DNA of 64,000 nt from Tanytarsus gracilentus (taxonomy: Eukaryota > Arthropoda > Insecta > Diptera > Chironomidae): assembly GCA_038502055.1 (NCBI GenBank), contig JAXRKN010000040.1, positions 1,178,001 to 1,242,000 on the forward strand, written 5' to 3'. Below, in pieces: positions 1 to 13,600 of this stretch (its first letter is position 1; every line of letters begins with the position of its first letter). Under the pieces are notes generated by a model. The model worked only from the letters and a program-made list of their open reading frames with translations. It had not been told where the DNA came from and ran no database searches. A program made the translations under genes and the position numbers.

Positions 1-1664
1 ATAGTTTTTAGTATAGAGGCTTATGATGGGAATTTGATTTGAAAAAATTCTTTAATAAACTTTTTTCTCTCTATGGCAGAAAGTAGCATTATTTTTTTTT
101 CATGAATAAAAGCTCCTAGACCATCTCCTAGATTTTTTGTCTTTACTTTTCAAGCTAATTAAACTTATGATATTTTTCTCATCCTCTAATTATTTTAAGT
201 GTTGAATGGAATTTTTATTCTCAAAATATTTTCATATAATTTTTTTGGACAGAATTAGCGATTTTTTCTCATAAATATTTTTCAAAATTTATTTACAAGC
301 TCTCAATGTGTAAAAGCTTAAATAAAAAAATATTATCAACTAAATTCGTTTAAAATGGAGTTACAAACATAAGCAAAATTATCACGAAATGTCTTTCTTT
401 GATATTTGATTGACATAAAAAAAATAACAATGCACAATCATAAGGAATTAATTATATTTACAAGAAGCCATAGTTCAAGAGACTAAGAAAATTAAAAATT
501 ATCGCAAAAAACATTTTTAATGAAAAATTCTCAAAAAAGCTTTGAAAGTTAAAACTCTCATGTTCAGCAAATCAATGAATAACAAAATAGTCTTCGTGTC
601 CTCAAAAACATGTGAAAATTGTGAGTTAAAGAGTTTTGAAATTTTCCTCGCAAGCTTTTATAAAGGGTGAAAATAATTTCATTATTTTTTTGTCCAGCAT
701 CTAATACCACTTGTGGCTTACTAACATCATTCTTCATCTAATTCACTCATACTTTTCAAGTCTTATAGTCTAATTCTCTTTGTTTTGTGTCTCTACCATA
801 AATTTTTAAGTTCCTTTAACTTTTTTTTTGGAGAAAAATTTATAATTTTAGAGTAAATGATTTTTTTCGTATTTTATCATGGACGTGCTTTAATTATTGA
901 AATTTATAGGACTTTGGACGATTTTTTTGACAATAATTATAAATTCAACTATTTTTAGCACATTTTTATAATATTTTTTTGTGTGTGTTTTGAGGCTCTC
1001 TAGAACTTTATCTAACAATGCGATGGACAGGATTAAAATGATCACAACTCTATGTGTCATCTTGTATTACTATTTATGTTTCATCATGGATGGAGAAAGG
1101 ACGTTTATTAACTTCACTTTTTCATTTGACAGCAATAATTTACTTTTTTTTAAAGATTCATGATAGGGTGAACTTAACTTTATTTTTACCATAATTAATT
1201 TTTCAATGAGCAATTCTAATTGCTTCTTTGAATTTTCTTTTTACTAACTTACTTTAGATTTTAAATTAAAAATGTTTAAAGATTTCATCTTGAGACTAGA
1301 AAAATTTTCATTTCATCGTTGAAAGGTTTAGAAATAAAAAATCTGATTTTTTTGTGTGATGGACTAAAAGTTAACTAAAAAAATCACAAGACGTAACAAA
1401 AATCGATGTGGCTTCAATCATCATTCTTTTCAAGGAAATTATTTTCTCACACATTTAAAAATCATATCACTAGATTTCTTTTATATTGCTCTAACTTCCC
1501 TTTAATAACTCTTCATGATGACTTTAAAACTTAAAAATTTCACGTTCACGAAAAACTTTTAGTTTTCTTGATGTTGTTGCAATATTGTTCGCTTTCATCG
1601 CGCACACCCTTCCGCCTCCTCCACTTGTTGCTGGCGTCGTATGATGCGAACATTTATGATAGGA
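1..1664. other. AT-rich intergenic / 3' flank of Khc-73
   Basis: I see no exon here: the two short open frames (981-1163 and 1568-1756) show no recognisable protein and the second is antisense to the last Khc-73 exon. The part nearest 1664 should hold the Khc-73 3' UTR. Confidence 0.6.
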
Positions 1665-4600
1665 TCATTTGCGTTGCACACCGACTGCATTTAAAGCCTC
1701 GCCACGACTCTTTGAGCGTGTTAGAGATCCGTCGGCTGAAATTGAGAAACGTGTGAGATTAAATATATAAAGTGAAATAAAATCCTTACGTCTTGGCTTT
1801 GCAACATTTGCAGCTTCCGCAGCTTTATACAACCTCATTCCACGTCCTCGTTTGTCTTGAATGAGCTTATCAGCACGAACGAAAATGCCATGCTTTGGAC
1901 GGCATGTAAAGTAGAAATTTCCTTGAACAGTGCCATCATTTTTTCCAGTCGGCACATCTAATTCGACACCTACCCAAGTTCCACCCTATCGTGATAGAAA
2001 ATAATTAGTTGAGTGAAATAATTGAAAGTCATTTGAAAAAAATGTCACGTTAATATTTCTTAAATTTAACTTCCACCCAAAAATGCCTGTGACATAATTT
2101 TTAGGTGAACCCAGAGTTAATTAATTATTTAATTATTTACCTGGAAATGTGTAGGTCCAACAAATCCAATTACTCCACTCGTGTTATAAGGACGAATCAA
2201 GACAGATTCGCCAACAACAACCCACTCGGGTGGTGGGGGTAAATCACTGCCTGACTTCACCATCATCGATTCTGACATTTCGTCTTTATCGTAGAAAAAA
2301 AATTGTCAGGATATTTTTCAAGTAAAAAAATCAACTCTCACCATCAATTTTCTCTGAAGATGATTTTGACATAACGACTTCCGATGGTTGTGAACGATCC
2401 CGACCAATAGGATATGACATTCGATTGTTATTTTTGATATTATTATTATTATTCACCCTCGAAGGACTTTTCCTTCGCCGCATCACTTTGTCGACTGTCA
2501 GATTTTGCTGCTGCTGCTGCTGCTTCTCAGCCTCATCGTCACTCTCGTTCATTTCGACTCGAGTATTGTTATTTTTATCGTCATCGACATTCTTCAAAGT
2601 GCTCGTTGTTACAATTTGTTCTGATTCTGTTGCTGCTGGTTGCGAAGAAGGAGGAGGAGGAGTGGAAATTTGAGAGTTTTCTATATTATTATTATTATTT
2701 TTAATACTAAGGTTAACATCAACATCGATTTCATCATGCTTAATTTTCATATCACTACAATCGACCACAGCATCATCCTCTTCAACTAACACAACCATAT
2801 TCTCATCGGAATCACTGTCCATAAATTCGCTCCTTTGCGGTTTTGCATTCACAAGGTCCATTAAAGGATGATCTTTCGTCGGTGTCAATGGTATTTTGTG
2901 TGTTGGTGATGTGTCGGTACGAGTAGAGTCATCGTCTTGGTTCTTACCCATTGAGTTGCTGCCGCCGCTGCTGTTGTCCTTCATGAAAGGATTAAAGCGC
3001 TTCTGACCTGAACTCGGCGTGTAAATGGTTGTTGCGTCCTTCCTTGGCGGCGATGATGATTGGAAATCTAACGAATTTTTAAATTTAAAGCCGATAAATT
3101 TACTGAGTTTATCAACATTAAATTACCTGGCGTATTCTCATCGACCGACATTGACTGAAGCGAGAGATTATCCTCATTTGTAAGATTACTGATTGACACC
3201 GCTTGAGAGCCATAGCCACTCGATGTCGATGAATTCATACTGGGTGATGATCCAGCAATGACACTCTCTAATTTGCCATTTTTCAAAGACTTTTCTTGTG
3301 GCTTCATTGTTGCTGTCATCGTGGTCGTTAGTGTCGCTTGCTGTACATGAAATGGCTGATGTTGTGTCAGGAGTTTATAATTTAATAGATTTGTCGACGT
3401 TGTCGAGGCTTTCTTCTCAATGTCCATGAATGAATCGATTGTGTGTGAGGATCTCATTCGTGATTTGGCATAATAGTCGTTAGCATTTGTCGTTGATGGC
3501 TGATCATATTCCGGATCACTGTAAGAGTCTTCATTTTCTTCTTGTAATGGAATGTTTCTCAGCGATGTTTCTTCATGGAGGGTCGTCATGCGATGAGCAA
3601 GCTTGATATTGGCCGGTGATGCTTTAAAAATAAAAATCAACAAACTTAGTAAACTTAGTAACATGGCAAGATTAAAAAAAATTATAAAATAAAATCTAAG
3701 TTAGTACAAATTCGAGTGAAACATACGTTTACCAGGTTGCAATCTCAGTGAATTTAAATTCAAATTGAGACTAAGGAATGTTGGTCGAGCTGCTTTGTCC
3801 AGAGCAAGTGAAAGCGATTGATAGAGAAAGGATAGAGATGGAAAAATAATCGATCAATATGGGGAGGAGGAAAAAAGTTTTGAGTTTCCTATCTTGAACT
3901 TTGAAGAACACTAACAGCTAAGTAAAGTCAAAGAGATGAGGAAGGAAATGACTTTGTTGAAAATTATTTAGAAATTCGATGCCATTAAAGGCTACCTTAA
4001 AAAGGTCGAAAAAGTGTCAAAAGGCCAATTTTTACAAAATAGTTTTTCCATTTCCTTCCTCACAATTCCAACTTTAACCACAATCGATTGAATTGCAAAG
4101 AATATGTATTTTTTATATACTTCTAAATTCCTAACACAAATTCTATATAAAGTGACTGAGAACTTTGTCCATTATCAATCAAACTCAAGTGGGATACAAA
4201 GAAAGAAAAACGCTCTTTTGAACATAATTTTTTCGCCTAATCAGCAAAAAACTGAACTAAAGAACAACAATCATTTCCTTCGTGTACTTTTTTTTCTTTC
4301 TAAATGTAAAAAAACGGGACACGATCATAAAAGAAATTTATTTTCTGTTCTATAACAATCAAGTAGAAAAGTAAAGGTTGAAAAAAGTAAAATCTTCTTT
4401 CACTTCTATTCTAGAATCACGTTAAGGACAAAAATAAGAAAAACAATATGATTCCACCAAGTTTCGTCATGAAGATGGAATGAAAAACTAATTTTAATCA
4501 ACTTTTTTTTGTGAAATTTGTAAATGCGTGAAATGAATTTTTCTCTTGGTGAAGGTAAATGCAACTAATAAAAAATTCAAAAGCAGCGAGCAATATGTGG

Positions 4601-7600
4601 GTGGAAAAATTGGAGGGAGGGTCGAGAGCATGCTGAGAGTAAAGAATAGAAAATAATTTGGTTCATTAACATGCAAAAACTTATTTTAGCTGCAAATTAT
4701 AAGGTCATAAGGTAGACGAGGGAACAATGTGAGCGGGGATAGAGGAGTGTCGAAATATTTCTTCATTTTGTGCTGAAAGGACATCATGAAAATTTATCTC
4801 TTTTTAATTTTCCTTCAATTATTTTTTTAACTTTCAAGAAAATTCGAGAGCAAGAGACAATTAGAAAGAGGGGGTGTAAAGACAAACAGTGGATTGTCAC
4901 ATAATTAATCAACTAATATTCATTTTAAGTCAAGCCTCTATGTTTGTTCATTACCAAAAATAAATATGTTTCTTGAGTCTTAGATTATTTGTAAATTATG
5001 TCACATTTTTATTAGAAGAAAACACTTTTTTAAATTTGTTATATAAAATATTTAAAACTAAAAGTGACACATTTCTCAAACAATCCTTTGTCATCGTATG
5101 CTCGCTTCGATACCAAAATTTTTGCCTTTTTTTCAAATATGTTTGGAGCACATGATGACACCTCAATAAAAAAATAAATAAAAACCTAACAATCAATTTT
5201 CAGATGCCACATTTTGACAAAAAATTTCTTGATGACAAAACATGTTTCGATAACGAAAGTGATATGTGGGAGGAAAAACATCTAAAGCCATTCTTTTCAC
5301 GATAAAATGGGCTTCAGCCAAAAGCAATGTCGCGCGATAAGTTAAATCGTTCGCACATAGCAAAAATAAATCAATATATGCTCAGCCTTATGCATCAAAA
5401 AATTTTCTCTCAAAAAAGTTGCAAATGTAGGGAACAAAAAAGTTTTTTTTTTGATAGTTTGCTAATTTTCTGATATTTTTTTCTCTTTTATCATGAGTGA
5501 CTGCTAATGAAAATATTTTTTATTCATTTATATATTTGAAAAATGCCAATCATAAATATTATGATTTATCACAATCTATGTATTCACGATAAAAGAGAAT
5601 TTGTTACCAGACAGAACAAAAATAGAAATGGTTGCAAAAATAAAATTTTGATATATTGAAACTTAGTAAAAGAGAGAGAAATTTTTGTTTCAGATTATTT
5701 TCACATTTTACCTGACAAAATTGCAATAGAGCCTTGACAACGAGATATTTTTTGATAATTTAATTTTATTTATTTATCAGGTTTCGATATTTTGATTGAT
5801 TTGAAGCGAGCGAGAAGAACGAGAAGTAATTTTTCATATTTTTATTGCGTGAGTGGGTGCGATAAAATATTTTTCACATTTTAACATTTGAATAAGTAAT
5901 TTTTGCAACAACATTAGGAAAAAATGTTTTTTGGTTGTATCGAAGAAAGAGAAAGAGAAGAAGAAGAAGAGAAAAAGTTATTTAATTTTTTTGAGGGTTT
6001 ATTTGTTAAGTATTATTTAATGATTGAATTTGTTAGGGTTGAAATTTTGGTATTTATGTAATTAAAACGAAATCGCATTTCTTGAAAATTTTAAGAAATT
6101 AAAGAAAAGGATTTTTGCGAGCCGAGCAAGTTTTCAAGGACATAACCTCAAGTGTATTTTATTAATTGAAAAAGTTTATAGAAAATTCTTGTTAAACTTT
6201 TATCAAATAAACTTAATATTGAGATTATGTCCTTTTAGAGTACAATGTTGAAACAATAAGGATATTTACTGATAAATATTATTTTACAAGAAAAACTAAC
6301 AATAAATAAATCATATGAGTGGAATAGCGAAAGCGAATCCAATAAAGGAGGTCATAAAACATAAAGAAGAAGACAGGGATATCAAGAGAATATATGAAAA
6401 GATAGCAAAAGGAAGTTGATTCACTGAAACACGTGAATAAGCGATAGAATATATGCAAAGATTTTTGAAAGGATTTATATTGAGAAAAAAATTTAGATGT
6501 TAACTTTAATTTTCATTTGAAAATTTCTTTTAAATTTCACATTTTAATCATTTCTGTATTAATTAATGATTCATGTGCAATTTAAATATATACAGCACTT
6601 TATGTAAACATGAAAAATTAAATAGAGGCGATAGTTTTATGATTTCAGGGTATGAAAAAAAATTAAACATTTCAATTATTATTGAATGACTAATTAATCC
6701 GCATTTTTGTTCACTATAATATTTTTCCTATTTCAAAAAAGTTTAACTAAAACCTATATTTTTTTTCGTATCCGAGACTAAACCGGAATATAAAGCTAAT
6801 CAATAAACGCTGAAGAATAAACTTTCTTTTATATTTTTCCTAAAATGTTCTAATTATTCTTTCTTTTCTGTATAGACTATTTTTATAGCACTATTTTATT
6901 AGTATTCATCGTGTGTTTGGGTGAATGTCTTATCAGAATCGTAAATCGAGTTGAAAAGGAGAAAATGTTTTATTAATAGAAATGAAAAACGTGAAAAATT
7001 CACACAACCAAATAAAGGAGGAAAAATCGTGAAAACCAAACAAAAATTTAATCAAACTCAAACAAGGTCAAAAAATAAGGTTAGTTGGTAGATTTTATCA
7101 ATAATTAAAAAGTTTGCAAATTAAACTCAAATTTGAAATTGACCAAACAAAATTTAAAAGTATTTTTTGAGTGTGTCGAGTAGTTGTGAGTCGAGGTTTA
7201 GGAGAAAATATTAGCATTGAAAAACAGGAATTGTGATTGAAATCTTGCAACTTACCAATGCTAAAAGGTTTTCCTCCATTTACGGTGGCGGCAACATTAA
7301 GAGGATCTTCCGTTGATGATTTTCCACTAAAACTGTGACGACCTCGAGCAGTTCCTGTTTTGAGGAAATATTTTAATGAATTTCAAAATTAAATAATTAA
7401 TTATGAACTTACCAGCTGCAGCAGCAAACAAATTGCCCGTTGAACTCATTAGGGTTCTCGCAAAATCAGGATTGTTTAAATCCACATACGATTCCGACCG
7501 TCCAATGCCAATTAAATTTTCCATTGAAGTATCGAAACGCATAATCTGAAACATGTTGAGAATTTTTAATTCCAGAATTTAAGTTTCAAAAGTAACACAA

Positions 7601-10600
7601 AGCACAAAAATTCCAATTGCAATGAAACACAAACAGAAGAGAAAAAATTTCGAAAATAAAAGACATCCAAAAATATTGAAGTGAACTACTTACGCCACCG
7701 TTAAGCGCAGCTTCTTTAACAGCCTGAGAGATATTTTTATACATTTTTTTTGTGGGTGAGAAATTTATTTATTGGTGCGAGAGAAAGTTGGAAAGAAATT
7801 AGAGACAGTAAATATTTTGCCGAAAGTCACAAAAGCATTAAATGTCACGAACACAATTTTTCATGTGCAAAAAAAAGCAATTAATTAAGATGAAGACACC
7901 CCTTGAAGGGGTTGCCATAGAAAAGTTTTGTGAATTTACTAATTAATCCAAGAACCGTAAAAATAATTGCGATGCGCAAACAATTTACCTGCGAAAAGTT
8001 AGGAACGGAAGCGGTTTTCCTCATTGAAAGTTGCTGCTTGCTCTGTTGAGCTTCGAGCTCTTTCACTGCTACACTTTGTCGCAACCTATCGAGCACTAAA
8101 ATACTCTCCACTGCACTCACGCCTCTTGTATATTTTTCTGCAGAAAAAAAGATGCATGAATGTGTGTATGATAAGCACTGATAAGAGTTCTATGTACCTA
8201 TATACGTTTCACCATCACTCGCTGAACAATCTTCTCCAGTTGCTGCAATTTGTGCCAACGACTCACGCTCTTCAAGCTCTTCTGATGCCTTCGGAATATT
8301 TGAAACAACCTCATAAGTGACACCTGTGTGATGTGTCGTATCAGACTTGCCGACAATCCGCAACTTCTTCAGTTTATCGGTAATACTCTGACGCTTATAG
8401 ATATTAATGGCAAGACGTTTTCGAAGCACCAAATCCATGGGTGCAGGATGCGATAATCGGACGGTCGTCTTCAATATTAAGTAGACTCTCTCGTTGCCCT
8501 CTGTGACACGATTTAGTGCTTGACTATCGTGTATCGATGAATCCCAACTGCAAACGGCACAAATGTCCTTCTCGTAGTGCTGTAGAATTTGGAGATTGTA
8601 AAATTTATTGCCGTGCTCTTTTGGCAAGATTGAATTGATGCCAGAGATGGAAACTTCGTCATTGGAATTCTGTGCTGATAAATCGTCTGCATTTAAATCT
8701 AGAAATAGAACTGGAACGTGAGGTTCCATGCCCAGTTGTGGATCCCATGCAGCAGGAGCACCTGGAATGCCAGAGCCTGCTGCAGGTACAAGAACTGCAT
8801 TTCTTTCTTCGGTGAGAGAAACCCACTGATTAACTAGACTAAGCTCTCGTTCTTTTTCTTGTTCAGTTTTGTCTGTAAAAATTTCAAAAATATTTTAACC
8901 GTTGAATTTTTTTAAGTCATTGTAAAATTTTACCTTCTTTATGGATAAGTTTTTGAATTTGTTGATCGAGATATTTTCGTCTTCGTCCTAAAGCTTCACT
9001 CCACTTCTCTCTTAAGATCGTCAAATCCTCCTCTTGATAAGAGTCGAGGGGTTTTTGCAATCGACTTCTCACAGTTACACTTCCTATGGCAATGCTGACT
9101 ATCGATTGGCAGATAATTGGCAATGTTCCACTCTCCGGTACCGCTTCGATTCTCACTCTTATTCGTCTCTGATGTCCTTGCCGCAATTGATAAACTCCAC
9201 CTGTGAGCATGTCTTTGGAACCAGCCACTTCGGTAGGTGCATATTCTCCATTATCATTTAACTCCTGAATTTCAACCCAAATTTCAATTTTACGCGACAA
9301 CTCTGCCCACCTATCGGCAAGTGACCTCGCTTTGGCCTGCTGCTGTTCCACTTCCCAACCTTTTGAGCGCGAAAAGCCAACACTTCGATGTCCCCACACC
9401 TCAATGGACAAAGCACCCTCAGCACATCGTTCGAGAAACTCTTCGGTAACTGTTACGGTGTAATCTTTCTCGTGGTCAAATTTAAAAGTTGTATTTTGGT
9501 TTACGGCAGGTATATTACAATCCTGATCAACTACCGGCACCACAGCCTCTTGATGACCCCAAAATGTGTATTGGCAAAATACAAAATTAGATAATGAAAG
9601 TGGAAGTCCGGTCGCTTGCTTAATGGAAATACGACATGTAACTTGATTATGATTATCATCCTTATCGTAGTCATCCTCATCTCTCGAACCGTGTGAACTC
9701 TCTGATTGCGATTCACACATACGATCCTGCGGAAATTGACCAGCGATACGTGAAATTTCCACTTGAAGGCGTCCATTCACTTCGCCTTGTTGACTTATGA
9801 TGGGCGTGTGATAATCCAACTTGACATCATGTAAGAGTGCTTCGAGAAACACATTTGCAACTCCAATTAAATTATGATTTTCCTGCGACTCATAGAAAGG
9901 ATCCGAGCGATTCTTGTTCTCATCCTAAATTTTCGTCATCATTGTCGAGGGAGAAACAGTAAAAAAGAGCGTTAATTGAATTTAAAAACAAGGACATAAA
10001 ATAGCTTTTGCCTTATCATAAAAATTTCAGCTTAAATTTATCACAATGGAAGCAAGCGTGAAAGAAAATTTTCAACTTTACCTGCTCGTCGTCATCATTG
10101 ACAATCTCTTCCATTAATTGCTCTTGAATCGGCTTTTTTATTATTAGCATAATTGATTTACATCGATTAATTTTTTTATGATAATTGTTAGCGTTAATTG
10201 GGAGTGCAAAAAAGGAAGAAGAAAAAGAGGAAGAAATAAAAGGAGATGATAGTGTGCGAATAAATATATATAATCAATTAGTTATTTATTGACCGTTAAA
10301 TTTTTTATATTTTTTTTAAATTCAACGGTCAAACTTTTAAAAATATTCCAACACCCGCGTGATTGAAAATTTATTTTTTGAATATTTTGTTATAAATTTT
10401 CAATAACATCAAAAAGGTTTTAAAAATGTCATACCATCATTGAATCCGGTCGTTCTTTATATTCCTGATACATTTCTCTCATGTCAATTAGTTTATTTTC
10501 CAGCTTCTCCATGCTCCACACTTGACTGCCCGTCAAGCGACGAACAAGAATTGCCGGCTCACTCACGAACGCAGAACGCTATAAGATGTGATTGATAATC

Positions 10601-13600
10601 GTGGATTAATGTTTGCTGATTAGATTTCAAATGGATCGTTAAATAAAGCTTAGACGTGTAAACTTACTCTGCGATTAGGCGAAAGATTGGCAGGTGGAAT
10701 TTGTAATGTGACACTGAACTTTGTTTGTTTTCCCATTTCTTCGGCAAGGAAATTTGCCTCTTGAACAAGTGAGTTTGCTCTCATGATATCGGTTTTCAAT
10801 TGACCTAGTGAACGCTTGAACATTTCATCTCTCTCCTCGACCCACCTCTCGACGCGCATCTGTGAGGTCGGTGTGCATGGTGTCATCTTGCCAATGCGAA
10901 GTGGATCATAAGGAGCATATGGAGCGTAGGGAGTTGTTGGCGAAAGTATATTACGAAGCTGTTGAAATTGTCGTTCATATTCTTGTCGTTGCTTCTCCAA
11001 TGCCACTTGCTTATCTTCCTCATGTTGCCTCTCAAGCTTAAATATTGCCGCCTGAATAGGATCGTTACTTAATTCATGTTGCATCAATTCCTCGCGGGCA
11101 AAATTGTAATCTAATGGTTGTGCAGGTGTTTGTGGTTCGGATGTCATGTGAACACCAGTGGGACTAAAACGTGGACAATTGACACGAAAGAAATGGTGAT
11201 TTCCCCATAAAATACGATCACCATGATGTAAAATTGTCTTTTTAGACGCGGCAGAGCCATTAACGAAGCAACGAGCATTGTTTAGTGGTTGTATGTATAA
11301 ATCGCTATCCTCGATAGTGAGAACACAATGTTCTTGTAAAATACCTAATCCATAGAGTTGAATATCGGGCTGAATTTGCAAGTCATTTGCCCTTGCACCG
11401 ACTAAAGTTCTCTCTTTGAGATAATAAACGAGAAGCTCATTCAACGACGGATCCGCATTCAGATTTACCAAATAGTATTTATTTTTCTCAACTTGAATGC
11501 CACTCGCTTGGATACTGATGCCCATTTTTTCGAGTGCATGTTGTCGCTCGTTTTGTACCCTTTCCGTGTTCTTCAACTTATCCTCCCATGTCAGTGAAAT
11601 TTGTTTCATTAAATTTTCACTCTCGGCTAGCTTATCGGTAATGTCTGTTCTATCTCCGGGTGTGCCAACTGTCGCCTGTTTCAACATCTCCTTAAGCATC
11701 TCCACTTCTTTTCTCAACTCTCGAATAATTCGAGCATTTGGATCCTCATTGATCACAGCATGATTGACAATTCTCTTTGCACGGTCAGCATAGCGGAGGG
11801 TCGAAAGTGTTTCCTCATAGTTATCACCGGCCGGTGACACTGTGGCCACCATGACTGTTTTTGAGTTACCACCCAAGTTGTCTTTTAACAACCACGTGAG
11901 GACGGAATCTCGATAGGGAACAAACTTATCACGATTCTTCATGCCGGTCGATTGGTCAGCTAATTTTGATATAACTAAGCCCAACGTCGTGAGTGACTTA
12001 TTGATATTCGATCCCTCCTTGAGACGTTCACCAACCGCGCCAGTTTTAGCGGCACGCTCACTTCCTGCCAAATCAACGAGTGACATGCGAGCCACTTTTT
12101 CACCGGCCATGCCGGAAAGCGTGTCCCTAAGCGTTTGTGTTAAAATGACTGTAAAGACAGCGTGAGATCGACTCGATTCTGCGTTCATACTGAAATTGGA
12201 ATGAAATTTTTTAAAGTTAAAAATTTTAAATTAAAAGTGTTAAATTATTGTTCAAGTCTTCAGTAATTTTCACCTTGTCGCTGCCACAGTTCTCGATTTA
12301 TTTCCTTCCGCCATTAAGTTGTCAATATCCTCGAAGGACGTGACTGCCAATTGCGACAAGCCGTCCACGTATGGACCCATTACATTATGCTCGCGCACTT
12401 TAAGCGTTTGTCGATTTGGCTTCGGATCAAGTAAATCGTGAACTTTCTCATTATAAATCTCCATGTAGGACACTTCAACTTTAAACGATAATTCTTCAGT
12501 CTGTTTCTTAACAATCGATGCAAAAAGTGTATCGCATAAGCGTGGAATGATGCCCTTCTGATCCATTGTTCCCATCATTGTGTAAGATTTACCAGAACCT
12601 ATTATTTATATCGAAGAGAAAAGTGAGATGTTTTACAGCATTTCCAATTCATTTATTTTCAATATAACATGATTTTCCTTCATCGCGTGAGTGAGACAGA
12701 ATAAAATACAAATTGCTTCAATTTCTCCATCACAAACGTATCAAATGTGCTCTCTGTGTTGATGTGGATAAATAAAATTGCGCAGTGAAAATGAGAAAAA
12801 TGGTGGATTGGGAGAAATTTAAAAATCGCCTCGATAATAAACGAAGTGATTAAAATTTACTTTTTTTTGTGTCATTAAATGATACAAAGTCTTTACATAT
12901 TTTATGAATCTGTATTAAAATTAAAGCTCTCATCGTCTGCACTTTGACATAATTTAACATAAAAAATTCTTCCAAATGTCAACACGAGGCAACAAATTAA
13001 GGAGACGTCAATAATAAATGAGACAGTAAATTGCTAAAAAAGCAATGAATATTCATCGCAACATATTTAGATCGTTGTCACGCGCCATGAGAATATTTTG
13101 AGCGAAAAATTTCAATTGAAAAGGCAAGTCAGACATATTAATCCTGAGAAATGCCATATTTCACAATCCATGTCATCACTGGAATGTTAAAAAAAATTGA
13201 TTCACACCTCTCGAACGATTTTCTCAGATCTTTTAAATAAATAATCAAAATTGAAATATCCTTTCTCATTTATCAGTTTGTGATGAAAACAGAACTCAAT
13301 TTGAACATCCATGTTTGCTTATCGAGAAGAAAATTTATTCCGACCACGTTTAGATTATGCTCACAACGTGAAAAGGATTCTCTTTCAATAACTTTTCCTC
13401 TCATATGCATATTTTTCTTCTTCTGAGCCATTGGAAGTGAATATGTAGGTTACTGCCAATGCTTATCAGATAGACACACAATTGCGGATGAAGGATATTT
13501 TGCAAAAAGTAAATAAAATTTTATCATTTCGATGGAATTGAGCTCAAAAAGCTCTTCAAGTTGTTGCAAACAAGGATTAAAGAAAGTGAGCAAAGTTTAC

